The notes under the pieces were generated by a model, which made no database searches, was not told the origin of the DNA, and saw nothing but the letters and a program-made list of their open reading frames with translations. Positions 34,778-47,024 of a DNA stretch of 64,000 nucleotides are shown one piece after another (the first letter of the stretch is position 1; each line of letters opens with the position of its first letter). The DNA comes from Leptodontidium sp. MPI-SDFR-AT-0119 (lineage: Eukaryota > Ascomycota > Leotiomycetes > Helotiales > Leptodontidiaceae), in assembly GCA_020726505.1 (NCBI GenBank), contig JAHLEZ010000014.1, positions 1,860,001 through 1,924,000 on the forward strand, read 5' to 3'. Both the position numbers and the translations under genes were made by a program.

Positions 34778-36670
34778 ATGGGACAAAACTACAAAGAAAT
34801 CGCAGCCATAGCGCTGAAGCGTCGCGCGGACGCTATCCCGAAAGAATACCTCCTTCCAGAAACATCTCTCGCGAACCTCCCACGGAATCTAACCAGGATC
34901 CCTAAGAGCTCTGGTCACTTCACAGCTGAGGAACTCGAGATCATCGAAGCGGATGCGGAGGAAATCTTGCTTAAGATTAGAGAGAAGAAATGGACGTCTT
35001 TGGCTGTGACGAAGGCGTTTTGTAAGGCGTCGATTGTGGCTCAGCAGTTGGTTCGTTGCTCCTGCTTTAGTCAAGTTGTGCTACGCTTTGTTTTGAGATT
35101 ACAGAAGCTGATAGATGAGATTTGATCTAGACGAATTGTTTGACGGAGATCCTATTCCCAGAAGCTATTGCCCGCGCCAAATCTCTAGACGAACATTTAG
35201 AGAAGACAGGAAAGGTGATCGGTCCTCTACATGGTCTTCCCATCTCCTTGAAAGACTGCATGATCACACCTCCTCACCCATCATCTCTCGGAATGGCTTG
35301 TTATGCCAACGAGGCGACGGATGAAGAGACTGTCCTCGTCAGCGTTCTGGCGAAGCTAGGTGCTGTTTTTTATGTTAAGACTAATGTCCCCACGGCTATG
35401 ATGATGATGGAGACGATTAATGTCATCTGGGGTGAGACGAATGGTGCGTATCATAGCGGCACGAGCTGTGGTGGGAGTAGTGGTGGCGAAGGTGCGCTGT
35501 TGGCTATGAGAGGGAGTCCACTAGGCGTCGGTACGGATATTGGAGGGAGTATTCGGATTCCAAGTGCCTTTAATGGATTGTATGGGCTGAAACCTACGTA
35601 GGTCGCCCATCCAACAATCTGAACTTCAGAGAGTTTTAATCTGACCTGGATAGTTTCGGTCGATTCCCAGTCTACGGCACAAAATCAGGAATCACGGGAC
35701 AAGATTTCATCTATTCGAATAACGGACCTATGTCCAGATCTCTAGAGAGTCTGAAGATCTACTGCCGAGCCGTTCTCTCTACCGAAATCTCACCATGGAA
35801 CTTAGACCCAAAATGTGTCCCCATTCCTTGGAGAGAAGAAGTCATCCAACCCAAAGGTCGCAAGTTACGCTTCGGTATAGTCCTCGACCACGACGGCGAG
35901 ATCCACGTCCAGCCCCCCATAAACCGCGGTCTCGCCATGACCAAAAAAGCCCTCGAAGCAGCCGGCCACGAAGTCTTCGAGTGGGAACCTCTCAACCACC
36001 CCGCCATGGTCGACGAGATGAACCGCTCCTTCCACACCCTAGGTGCAGCAGCCATTCTGGACCTGACGCTGCAGAACGAAGAACCTGTCTACGGATCGAT
36101 GAAGAATTACGAAAACACGTATAAGAAAGGCGAGCATGGTACGCTTGGGCCAACGAAGTTGAGAGAGATGATTATTAAGAGAAATTCGTATCAAAAGGCG
36201 TATCTGGATAAGTGGAATGAGACGGCCGCGGATGGGAAGCAGGTTATGGATGGCATTATCATTGCGGCGTCGCCTTGGACGGCGCCGAGGTTGGGTTTGA
36301 CGCAGGAGATTTTCTGTGTTAACTATACGGGGGCTTTCAATATCCTTGGTGAGTTCAAAAATCCACCCCCCTCAGATCCGGACTTCAAGTGAGAGCGAAG
36401 CATGGAAGTGCAGAGCTTTGCTAACGGCATGTGTAACTAGATTACCCAGTCTGTACCTTCCCCGTAACATTCGCCGACAAGGATCTTGATGCCCCTAGAA
36501 AAGGTTGGACGCCGTTGAATGAGCTGGATGGTAAGATCCAGGCGGATTACGATCCGGAGTTTTACCATGGCACACCTGTTACGCTGCAGTGTGTTGGGAG
36601 AAGGTTGGAGGATGAGAAGGTTTTGGAGATGACTGGTGTTATTGCTGAAGCTTTGAAGGCTATTTCGTAA
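34778..36670 (+). CDS. Amidase signature family hydrolase (acetamidase-like)
   Basis: Four exons (34778-35050, 35131-35597, 35654-36348, 36441-36670) give 554 residues, the usual length of fungal amidases. These enzymes hydrolyse amides to acid and ammonia; fungal AmdS uses acetamide as nitrogen source. The Ser-cisSer-Lys triad is visible: Lys132 in GLPISLKDC, Ser207/208 in CGGSSGGEGALLAM and the nucleophile Ser231 in TDIGGSIRIPSAF. The N-terminal helices (YLLPETSL ... AVTKAFCKASIVAQQL) also fit the family. Substrate cannot be told. An upstream in-frame Met at 34613 would add 55 basic residues; the ATG at 34778 is preferred because homologues begin near this point. Neighbours on both sides are unrelated. 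Confidence 0.92.
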
Positions 36671-37509
36671 AGGAGGAGAGAGTAAGAGATGAAGATGAGG
36701 GTGCAGATACTGTGCAGGTCCTCTGTTTATTTAGAGTAAACATGGTAGAGAATTACATGTTCACATCGCTCCTCTGCCTGGATAGAGTGTCAACAGGTGT
36801 AACCGTCGTATTTATAACAAACTGGCGCTCAGCTCAATTACCATGTTCTCAGACAATCTTGACCGAAGCACTACCTTCTAGCACAACTTTAGCGAGTTAG
36901 TTCTCAATGTCAAATCCCCGAAACAGACTTCTGAAGAAATATGTAGCCCCTATCCTGAAGCGGTTTGTTGCTTGGCTTGATTTCGATATTTCCGACTCTA
37001 CCAAACACACTCAACAGCAGTGATACTAGTCGCTAGTCTTGAAAAAGACTTGGAAAGATATCTCATGTAGAAAGAGTTAAAAAAAATTGAAGGAGACGGG
37101 AAAGCGAAAGGGAAAGGGAAAGCCGACAGGATGGGGGGGGGGGAGAAAAAGATACTATAAATATCTATAGATTTATTCGTACGAAGTCTCGAGATAAAGA
37201 AAACCTAATTAACCCGAATTTGATATTGAAATTACAGTTTTGTTTTTCCTAGATTCCCTGTTTCAATTTTTTTTTTTGGCTTACAGGAAGTGAAAGTCCC
37301 CCGAACCTTTAAAAAAAGGGGCTTGGCCTCGGTCAGCCCTGCCCACCCAAAATCAAGCGAGCCAGGTTGCCATGCCAATCAATCAACCTATCCCAGCGTC
37401 ATCGATCAATCAAACATCTACAACAATCCCCTCCTCTTCCAAACTCCACGCTGTCCACACCTTCCTTCGCCACAGCTCGATTCCTTCCAAAAAACACCAC
37501 ACAGCAAAC
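36671..37509. other. Interval between amidase and POLD4
   Basis: About 840 bp. It has a G-run (37134-37143), AT-rich sequence around 37150-37280, and a CT-rich stretch leading into the POLD4 start, typical of a fungal leader. No gene recognised. Confidence 0.4.
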
Positions 37510-38310
37510 ATGCCACCCTCCCGCCGAACACGTCCCTCCAGCGGCCCAGGACCAGCAGCGAAAGGCGCCCAGAAAACCCTCAGTTTCGGGACCAAAGTAA
37601 CGAAACCCGCTGCCGCTTTGCCGTATATCAAAGATGAAATCAAAGACGTCTCTTCCCCCTCTGTTACCGCGAAAGCGAAAGCGCATCCTCTGTCTAATAC
37701 CATCGATCTCAATGTCGAGCTTGAACCCAAACCCGAACTTGAGAAGGAAGAGGAGGGGGTAGAAGTGGGATTGGATACAGAGCATGTTGGTCCCAGCGCA
37801 GCGGGAGTTGGAAAGGGTGAGGGAGAAAGCAAGAGTGAAGAAGTGCAGAAGGCGGAGAAGGTCACAGATGCGCAGATCAGGAAGTACTGGCGGGAGCGCG
37901 AGGGGGAGAGGGTCACGAAGAGGGTTCATCAGGAGGAGTTGGGTGTTGAAGAGAAGATATTGAGGCTATTTGATATGAGTAGTCAGTTTGGTGTACGTTC
38001 TCCCCTTTCCTTTCCCTTTCCTTCCTCTCCTGATTGGCTCCCTTGCCATTTCTCGGTTTATGTCTCGTTCGGTTTTGTATATGTGCATTTGAGGGATTCA
38101 TGGCTGATGAGTTTTTGGGGTGTGGTATAGCCAGCAATAGGTATCGCACGCATGAAACGCTGGTCGCGCGCTCACAAACTCGGTCTTAAGCCTCCGATTG
38201 AAGTCCTGGCTGTGTTGTTACAGGAGGAGAAGAAGGGGAATGAGAAGATCGAACGCGCGTATGTGGATGAGTTGATGAGTTCGAAGTTTGTCGTTGGGGA
38301 TGCGGCCTGA
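37510..38310 (+). CDS. DNA polymerase delta small subunit 4 (POLD4/Cdm1)
   Basis: Two exons (37510-37992, 38131-38310) give 220 residues. POLD4 is the smallest subunit of the replicative DNA polymerase delta holoenzyme and helps its stability and PCNA contact. The family part is at the C terminus: EEKILRLFDMSSQFGPAIGIARMKRWSRAHKLGLKPPIEVLAVL, close to human p12. Near the N terminus QKTLSFG (residues 21-27) resembles a PCNA-interacting peptide, as known for this family. The middle is acidic and Lys/Glu-rich, probably disordered. A longer frame from 37372 would add 46 residues; the downstream ATG is preferred because it puts the PIP-like motif at the usual distance from the N terminus. It is convergent with acl1. 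Confidence 0.85.
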
Positions 38311-38880
38311 GCTGGGGAAACCGAGGGATGGGAGAAAGCACCTGTAGGGAAGGAGGTGTTTGTTTTATTTGGTCTGGGTTGCTTTTGCTGGAGTTTAGGT
38401 GGATTGGGCTGGGTTGGGGTGGAGAGAGCGGAGGGGAGGCAGTTGATGAGGGGAAGAAAGAATACCTGGCACTGGAGTTTGGCTGTACTATAAAACAAAT
38501 GGCTTTGGCAACGGCTCAGGGTGGATTAGTACGGGGCAATGAAATAAATGCTACATTCTTACACGCTTTATTAGTCACAGCGTATGTATGTCTTGGTCTC
38601 AATCCAATTGCCGCTAGATTTGTTGTGATGAAGTTAAAGGTCGTAGCTATTTGCTGTATCAAACAACCTATTTCACAATCATGTCCAGGCTGATCCTCAC
38701 AACTTAAACTCACATATATCTATATAATCATAATCTTTGATGTGTTTTGAATTAGGGGTATGCCATTGCACTTTGTTTGTCTACATGCTACATTTGCGGA
38801 CGTAAAAGGAGTAACTCCAGAACCAAAAAAGCTCATCTCATCTCAGCCATCCATCAAACCTGGAAAAGCAGGAGCAAAAT
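38311..38880. other. Convergent interval between POLD4 and acl1
   Basis: About 570 bp with two 3' UTRs. A 121-codon plus frame has no family features. Nothing else seen. Confidence 0.4.
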
Positions 38881-40928
38881 CTACAACTGAACCTCCACAC
38901 GTCCCTCAGCACCTGGTGCACCAGATGACAAGCTTGGGAGGAGATAGGTGATATCATCCCAAGGATGTCTGTAGAGACCGGTACGCAGTCTCTTCTGATC
39001 GAGGTAATGGGCAATCAAACCGATGGATCGTCCCAAGACGAAGAGACCGTTCAAGACACCCATCTTCATGTAATCCTCGGCCTCCTCAGCACTGAATGCA
39101 CCGCAGTTGCGCATCAAGTCAACGAAGCAGACGGCAACGGCACCATCAACGTTCAGGATCAAGTTGTCCTTCTTGGATGTGGTGACCGACTCAACAGCAA
39201 GAGCGTAATCGAGCATCTTGCAGCTGGGGAAACGCTTCTTGACGAACTCCTTGACGAGCTCGACACGGAGATCTGGGTTGTTCCGAGACTTGACTTTGTG
39301 GCCGATACCGGGAATGAGTTTGTTCTGCTTGCGCATGGTATCCACGAACTCACGTGGGCTGAGACCCTTGTCAAAAGCCTTGGTGAACTCCTCGGCGGCA
39401 CCATCAAGAGCACCACCAAATCTGGACCCAATGGTCAAAAGACCACTGACAAGAGCACTGATGAGATCTTTTCCGGCTCTGGTAGTGATAATAGTGTTCA
39501 TGGCACCGGAGACAGCTGGACCGTGATCGGCAGTCAACATGAGAACCATCTCGAGGAACTTGCTGGCGTAATCTGGGAGACGGCGACGGAACCACAAAAG
39601 CGACATAACACCACCGATTCCGATATCCTCTCTGAAGACATCCGAAATTGGCATACCAGCGTAGAGAAGTTCTTGTCCACGGTCATCGGAAATGGTGGAG
39701 ATAAATGCGGCAGGCTTTCGGATGAGACCAAGTTCTTGAGCCCAAGAGTAATCAATTGGAATCTTTGGTACAACTGGCTCTGGCTGTGGGACGATGGTTC
39801 CGGCCTTAACAAGCTTCTGGTAAACTTGGGCAAGAACGCCTGGCAAGTCCTCGAAGGTATCTGGGACGAAGAAACCGGCCTCCTTCATGGACTTGTTCTT
39901 AACGGCAGCAGTCTCAAGTTGAGAGTTGGCGAAAGAACCAGCATGTCCGAATTGAACCTCGGTCTTGAACATGCTTGCACAAGTACCAATGGCCCAGGCG
40001 ACAATTGGCTTGGTGATAAGTCCGTGCTTGACGGCCTTGATAACTCGGTATTCCTCAACACCTCCAACTTCTCCCAAAAGGAGAAGGATTTTGCACTCTG
40101 GGTCGGCTTCATATCTGAGGAGATGGTCGATGAAGGTTGTGCTGGGGTATCTGTCACCACCAATGGCAACACCCTCGTAAACACCATCGGTTGTGTTGGC
40201 AATGATATTATTAAGCTCGTTGGACATACCTCCGGACTTGGAGACGTATCCGACGGAACCCTTGCGGTAAAGCTTGGAGGCCACAATGTTGTCCATCATA
40301 CCACCAGTGTTACCAATCTTGAAGGATCCAGGCTTGATTCCACCGACAGTCGCAGGGCCGATGATTGTGATGCCCTTGCGCTTGGCTACGTGGAGGATCT
40401 CGCGGGCACGCTGTAAAATTGTCAGAATTGCTTTTTTCCCTTCTCTTTCTCCTGACTTACTCTCTCGGGGACACCCTCAGCAATAATTGCAATTGACTTG
40501 ATTTGCTCGAATTCCATCAATTCCAAGGTAGAGCTGTAGACACTACGGGACGAGGCAAAGTTGACGACGGTATCCACGTCGCTGTGCTTAGCCATGGCCT
40601 TGCCGACGTCTTGGTAGACTGGCAGCAGAGTCTCGCTGGTTCCCCAGTACATCTTGCTCACGAACTGACCACCGAATGGGTAGATGATACCGGCAACGGA
40701 GGGAGTCTTGCGCTTGCAGATGAAGTCGAAATCCAGCATACCCTGGACGGCTCTTGGCTGGAGACCGTACACAAAGCATCTTGTCTTGTCGTGGAAAAGG
40801 GTATGTTCGGCACGGGGGCTCAGAGGACGGCTGGGAGCTGCGAATCTTCTGATATTATCGTTTGCGGAGCTTGGTGCTGGGGTTGAGGTGCCATTGGAGG
40901 CAGCCCCGTTGGTGGTAGCAGCAGGCAT
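38881..40928 (-). CDS. acl1: ATP-citrate lyase subunit 1 (CoA-ligase/citrate-synthase-like catalytic half)
   Basis: Two minus-strand coding exons (40461-40928, 38881-40410) give 665 residues. With subunit 2 it converts citrate, ATP and CoA to acetyl-CoA and oxaloacetate in the cytosol, supplying lipid synthesis and histone acetylation. This subunit corresponds to the C-terminal half of animal ACLY. Signatures: [35 protein letters not shown], the phospho-histidine loop [11 protein letters not shown] (His312), and the citrate-synthase-like end with [28 protein letters not shown] and [10 protein letters not shown] candidate 5'-UTR intron lies at 40947-41134 (GTAAGTATTC ... CCAG). It is transcribed away from acl2, an arrangement shared by many filamentous ascomycetes, implying co-regulation. 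A 483-codon frame on the opposite strand is a codon-bias shadow. Confidence 0.96.
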
Positions 40929-42277
40929 TTTGGGAAAGGAGGGAATCTGGAGGGCAGAAGCAAGTTAGCAATTGCACAGCCTGTGTTGTGGTTTTGCAGC
41001 CGAATTACGGACTGGAGACTCGAAGGAATTCCGTTCTTTGCAGGTCTCTGTTGCACAGTCTGGGAGGGTGCGAAGATGGTGCAGCAGAGGCAGCTTGTGA
41101 GAAGTGATGGAACAGAGTGGAATAGAATACTTACATCAAAACGGAAACACTAGCTGCAAAGTGTAGAAACAAGAGCTCTTTTTTTTTTTTCAGGAGCAGT
41201 TGTACTGATGTCCAGTCTCCGTGAGAAATGCGAAGAGGCAGAGTTTCAATGGTGTAGTATGGAGAGTGAGAGAGGGAGGTGAAATGCAGTGCGGAGTGGT
41301 GTGTGAATGTGTGTGGTGTGGGTTGTGAAGGGAGGGAGTTGTTTTGGAGGAGTCCGTATTTTTACCAGCTGGATGGCAGACCGGCGGGAATTGGAGAGAA
41401 ATGCTGGGGCTGTTGAGCGACTGCACGTCCGATACCGAGCTGGCCTCCTTGGGTTGGCGTGGGCGTTGGCCTGAGCTGCAGGGCTTTGTTGAATTGCTGA
41501 ATCGGCAGGGTTCTTTAGCGTCTCTCAACACCGACCGCTCATCCTCCCAACCAACCACAGCAGCGCCGGCACGACCAAAGTCCCAAAGGCCCCCCCAGGC
41601 AAAGGCCACCGCAGCAAGTGAGTGAGCGAGATCTTCGGCCAACGAAGCGGAGCGCGGACGGTGCGAATAATTGTATTCGCCGACCCACCCCCAATTCCCA
41701 ATCCCAATCCCAATTCCTAGGAAGTCAAAGTCCAACCCCCAAACCAAACCAGACCAGACCAGACCAGAACAAACCTTCCAAATCCTTCAACACTTGATCA
41801 ATTCCTATTCTTGTCAAATCCAACCTCACGCTGACTGCCCGCCGTTCCATCCCGCCAGTTGAGTCGACCGATCCCGAACTCCCTTGAAATAAGAATATTC
41901 GTGGTATGTTTTGTTCTGCTTCCTTTTCCTCGCATCGCATCAACTCCCCCTCTGCTCCTGAAAACAAAACCTGCACCGTCTTGTCGAGTGAACCTTCGTC
42001 AGACCTTCTTGCACATTCTACTATCTCCTCGTCCCGATTCGAATCTGCGAACTGTCTCTGTCTGCATCTGCACATTGGCTAGAATTCAGCTGTCAGTTCT
42101 GACAATCTGCTCGATTCAAGCTCGTCCCTTTGCAAAGTCTCCCAACCATTCAATCAAGGGCCGGACTTTGAGAAACACTCAATAAACACTCTACACATTC
42201 TTGTCAGCATATCAAAATCCAGAGAAGAGCTTGTACTGACCTACTTCCAACAGTAAACCTCCCTCAAATCCATTACA
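40929..42277. promoter_or_regulatory. Shared divergent promoter of acl1 and acl2
   Basis: About 1.35 kb between the two start codons. It includes candidate 5'-UTR introns on both sides: 40947-41134 (minus, acl1) and 41904-42253 (plus, acl2; GTATGTTTTG ... TTCCAACAG). A T-run lies at about 41180-41190, and short CAAT/CCAGA tandems lie at 41690-41770. Long CT-rich blocks precede both genes, common in highly expressed fungal genes. Confidence 0.6.
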
Positions 42278-44207
42278 ATGGCCGCCAAATCCATCCTCGA
42301 AGCCGACGGAAAGGCTATCCTCAACTACCACCTCACCAGAGCCCCAGTCATCAAGCCTTCTCCTCTCCCAAAATCCTCCACACACAACGCTCCTCCAAAG
42401 CTTGCCTCGCTATACTTCCCAGAAGATGCTGAGGTTATGTCCATCCTCGACCAGGCCGAGACCTCATACCCTTGGTTGTTGGTCCCAGGCTCCAAGTTCG
42501 TTGCTAAGCCAGATCAATTGATCAAGAGACGAGGCAAGAGCGGACTTTTGGCTTTGAACAAGACATGGCCAGAGGCAAAGGCGTGGATTGCTGCTCGTGC
42601 TGGCAAGGAACAAAAGGTTGAGACCACCGTGGGTTACCTGAGACAATTCTTGGTTGAGCCTTTCGTGCCTCATCCAGACGGAACCGAATACTATATCAAC
42701 ATCAACTCGCAAAGAGAGGTACGTTTACCATTTTCATACGTTTTTCCATCTGGACCGAGGAGCCAGATGCAAGAGTTGGGATGTGAAGCATTTTTGCCAA
42801 GCATCAAAGCTTTGCAACTCCCAAATACCGTCTAGCATTCAAGCGTATGTCAAAAGTCGGATATTTGGAGCACTTCAAAAATGAATCTAGCATGTGGGCT
42901 GCAACGTCCCTTTTGTTGCTTTCGGCCCCGATTCGGCAGGAGAAATGGTACGGACGAGCGGAGGCTAAGGAACACATTTCCCTTATGGCCCACTCTTGTT
43001 ATCAAACACCAACCTCCCCAGATGCAATTTCGTACCTGCATCTGCATGTGCGTTATCGTTGCCGCTGTCAGGGTGATCCGCTGCTACCTGCCGGGTCTTT
43101 AATGTTGCGCCATCCTCCATCCGTCCTCCAATGAAACACTATCCTCCCCCTACCACGTGCTGACCATGTTTGTTTGGACAGGGTGACTGGATTCTCTTCA
43201 CCCACGAGGGAGGTGTTGATGTTGGTGATGTCGATGCCAAAGCCGAGAAGATCTTGATTCCTGTCGACCTTTCCGAATACCCATCGAACGAAGAAATTGC
43301 TGCGACTCTCCTCAAGAAGGTTCCAAAGGGTGTCCACAATGTCCTCGTCGACTTCATCACCAGACTATACGCTGTTTACGTCGACTGCCAGTTCACATAC
43401 CTCGAGATCAACCCTCTCGTTGTCATCCCAAATGCCGATGCCACCTCTGCTGAAGTCCACTTCTTGGATTTGGCCGCTAAGCTTGACCAGACCGCTGAGT
43501 TCGAGTGTGGTGTCAAGTGGGCCATCGCACGCTCACCAGCTGCTCTTGGAATGGCTGCTATCAAGGCGTCAGATGGAAAGGTCAACATCGATGCTGGCCC
43601 ACCTATGGAGTTCCCAGCTCCTTTCGGTCGTGACATGAGCAAGGAGGAGGCTTACATCGCCGAGCTTGATGCTAAGACTGGTGCATCTCTCAAGCTTACC
43701 ATCTTGAACGCCAACGGCCGTGTATGGACTTTGGTCGCTGGTGGTGGTGCTTCCGTTGTTTACGCCGATGCTATTGCCAGCAGTGGCTTCGCTGATGAGC
43801 TCGCCAACTACGGTGAATACTCTGGTGCCCCAACCGAGACCCAAACCTTCCACTACGCCCGCACAGTTCTCGACCTTATGCTCCGTGCCCCAATCACACC
43901 CGAGGGTAAGGTACTCTTCATCGGTGGTGGTATTGCCAACTTCACCAACGTCGCCTCGACTTTCAAGGGTGTCATCCGCGCTCTTCGCGAGGTTGCCCCT
44001 AAGCTCATCGAGCACAAGGTCCAAATCTGGGTTAGACGTGCTGGACCTAACTACCAAGAGGGTCTGAAGAACATCAAGTCCGTCGGCCAAGAGTTGAAGT
44101 TGGACATGCACGTATACGGACCAGATATGCACGTCAGTGGTATCGTACCACTCGCTCTCATCCCAGGGAAGTTGGCAGAGAGCAAGGTGGAGGAGTTCAA
44201 GGCCTAG
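42278..44207 (+). CDS. acl2: ATP-citrate lyase subunit 2 (ATP-grasp citrate/ADP-forming half)
   Basis: Two exons (42278-42718, 43182-44207) give 488 residues. This subunit matches the N-terminal half of animal ACLY: an ATP-grasp domain that phosphorylates the catalytic His and a citrate-binding domain. Signatures: KFVAKPDQLIKRRGKSGLL, EGDWILFTHEGGVDVGDVDAKA, YLEINPLVV, TLVAGGGASVVYADAI, ANYGEYSGAP and FIGGGIANFTNVASTFKG. The coding intron is 463 nt, unusually long for this genome, and splits REG between Glu and Gly. The ATG is in the context ACAATGGCC. A likely polyadenylation signal AATAAA lies at 44246-44251, 39 nt after the stop. The pairing with acl1 strongly supports the assignment. Confidence 0.96.
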
Positions 44208-44245
44208 AGAGGGGGGTTTAGAGAGAAAAGAAAGCTTCATGAATG

Positions 44246-44251
44246 AATAAA
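44246..44251 (+). terminator. AATAAA polyadenylation signal after acl2
   Basis: A canonical AATAAA hexamer 39 nt downstream of the acl2 stop codon, where a 3'-end positioning element is expected. It is inferred from sequence and position. Confidence 0.5.
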
Positions 44252-46851
44252 TAGTTTGCTTGTATGTTGGGAGCATTTTTTCGTTTGGTACAAAGCAGCT
44301 AGCTTCCTTGCCGTGGCGTACACAAAGTTTTTTTTGGTTGCATGCTTAGGAACCTCTACAATAGATACTCATAATGCCTCTTCACTCGTGCTCTCTCCCC
44401 ATTTTTTCCCTCTTTTTAACTATCATCAGACCCCCCGACACATTGGCCGACCAACACTTTGTGTATTCTATTGTATTGATGGATTGAAGCAAGTGTCTCT
44501 TGTTCCCACTTCTTCTAAACGCTTGGAAAACTATCACAGGACAATCGTCTACAGCTTACTGGCATTTCTTCCTTGTGCATGACTACATACCCGAGCGCCT
44601 ATCAAGCAGGTAGATTTACTTGGGAAGTTACAGTAACCACCCGAACACCATCCCACATCCCACATCCCACATTCACCACCCTCTCATAAGTTGTCGCCTG
44701 GTTCTCGGTAGGGTGTGGTGTGGCTAGGAGCTGACCCCGAGCAGATGGGATGCGTACGAGAGATCCTGCAAGTAAAACCATTTGTGTGCGTACAGTACCT
44801 AGGCACTTACTTCATGAATGCGCCGCCGGAGGGTTTTGGTGTTACTGTTACTGGCACGCATCCATCTACCGTATTGATGGTGCCGAACACAATCAGTGGA
44901 CGGGCTGGGAGGGGGATTCTTGAAATAGCTTGATTCGGGGATTTGTGCCTAAGCTGTTCAGTTAGGCTTGGTGGGATGTGAGGTCCGAAGAATGGAGATA
45001 GGATGGAATGCGATGGGAGGAGGTGGGAGGGGTATATTATTGTCCGGTATGTTTTCATTTGGCGATTTATTTATGGGGTGCTTGCTTGTTTAATTGACTT
45101 GATTTGACTCGATCCAGAGGGTTTAGAAAGGATGCCGGATTACTGTAACACCTATCTATGTATTCATTTGGTCTTTGATTGATTCGGTGGTAAGGTGGTG
45201 TTGAGCCGAGATGTGGGTGTGGGTGTGGATGGTGTGCAACCAAAAACCCCCCGAAACAAGCGAAGCGAGTGATTGATGTACGGACACCGATGGGGAATCA
45301 AGGTAGAAGGGGATTCAGAATCAGAAATTGGTCGCCTGATCAAATAGATGTACCGATGCGAGATTATTTGATACTTGATATCGGACTGTATTGGCCGAGG
45401 ATTGGATATTTGGTTTTGATTTGAAGGGGAGTTTGGAGTGGAGGTCGGAGTTGCTTGGTTTCATTGTTGGTCGGATTGTTTGTTTTCACTGTCTCTCGGC
45501 GAGTTTTTGTTTGGGATACTGCTGGTGTTGAAGCTAAGCGGGGACTATTTGTTTGTGCTGCGGACTTGCTGGTGGTATTTTGGGAGAGTCTAGGGGAAGG
45601 GGAAACAGTCTCGTTGACTTGTATTCTTCCATACTATTATTCCGTTCTTCTTTCCACCGCGAGCTAATTGGGAATACCGATTCACCTTGAAGGCGGGTCA
45701 GTCCTCGAGCTTAATATCACCGCCTCGTCTACCTCCATAGCTGGAAAGACCTTTAAAATCCCCTCGAATTGCTGGCTGTACCATACAAAGAAGTAGATAA
45801 TAGCAAACAAAAATGGTCCTTAAATATCACTGTATCCAAGCAGCGCCGATTAAAAGGGTTGTGGAGTCCCTTCCAACCAGACTATTTTGATGATATCAGC
45901 CGGAAAGGAGGAATATCACGACATGCTTTTTTGCTGGAGACTAGGGTTTTGGAGTACCGATTTTTGTTCTCTTTGGCTTGGGGGAGGGCAAGGAGGTATG
46001 ATTAGTTCGACTTCTGGATTGGGGGTAGGGAAGGGGATTGTTGTTTTGGAGACGTTTTGGGTATGTTTGGTGAGCGAGGGGTGTAATGCTGACTTAGGAG
46101 GTTGCACTTGTCGTACTGGTGGGATTTGTAGAATTTGAGATGAATGACATTGCTTTTGACTTGCCTGGAAATGTTTGGGATGCGAATTGCGTATTTTACT
46201 TCCTTTGGACCCTTTTATCCGGGGAATGATACAGACAGAGGCGTTTGGATTACTGAGGGAAACGCAAGCGGAATCCTGCTACGAAACGAAAACAGAAATG
46301 GAGATTTGCACTCAGAGAAACGAGTCTCTCCCTTACGAGAGAAGATATTAGAAAGCTCTTGATATGTTATTAATGTGGATAGTGTGCTGCATCTTTTGAA
46401 GGGTTTTGAAGGCTAAGTCGAACTTGGGAAACATCGAGCTTTCATGACCTAGGAGTTCACTATTAACCCGTCTGGTTCATTGAAGCTCGCCAAATCCCCG
46501 CTTGCGAGACAATTGTCTCCTGATGTCTTGCAATGAAAATTGAGTGACCCCCCAAGTCAGTCGACGGCATTGTATTTTGCTACCTAGCAATAGGCCGTCT
46601 ACCATATAATAGAAGCAACCAGCCTCTCGGAATTAAAGAAGGAGAGCAAGAGATGAATAACCCGAGAGGTCCGAATTAGGAGTGAATAGAAGCTTAGGGC
46701 TTTCTATAATGTCGCCAATCATGATAATCCTGGGTAACTTCTCTTCATTACTAGTGGGTAGATTCCTCGTTCCATCAATGCTTTTGATTCGGGTAAACGG
46801 GGTTGCTCTACATAATACGAGGCTGGGCAGTCAATATTCCCGGCAAAAGCG

Positions 46852-47024
46852 AGCTTCGTACGAAAGGGGGTTTCAAGTGGGTCTCGTCCAGCCTGGTATT
46901 TTCTTTCGCTACTTGTAGAAATTTGTGGGGAGAATTAGAGTATTCGACGGTATTCTATGGTTAACAGTACCTTGCCACTGACCGCGGTGGACGAGACCCA
47001 CTTGGAACCCCCTTCCGTACAGAG
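46852..47024. repeat. Imperfect inverted repeat with ~39-bp arms
   Basis: The left arm (about 46852-46892, CGTACGAAAGGGGGTTTCAA then GTGGGTCTCGTCCA) is matched in reverse complement by the right arm (about 46986-47024, TGGACGAGACCCAC then TTGGAACCCCCTTCCGTAC). They differ at about four positions, mostly C/T or G/A. Some 93 bp separate them. This could be the ends of a small non-autonomous element (MITE), a tail-to-tail duplication, or a hairpin-forming site. The pattern of transitions would fit mild repeat-induced point mutation. Confidence 0.65.

Noticed and set aside
38965..40416. 483-codon frame on the plus strand opposite acl1
   Set aside because: It lies exactly antisense to a strongly conserved gene and has no family features; long antisense frames are expected from codon bias.
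43569..44276. 235-codon minus frame opposite acl2
   Set aside because: Antisense shadow of acl2 exon 2 with the same codon-bias explanation.
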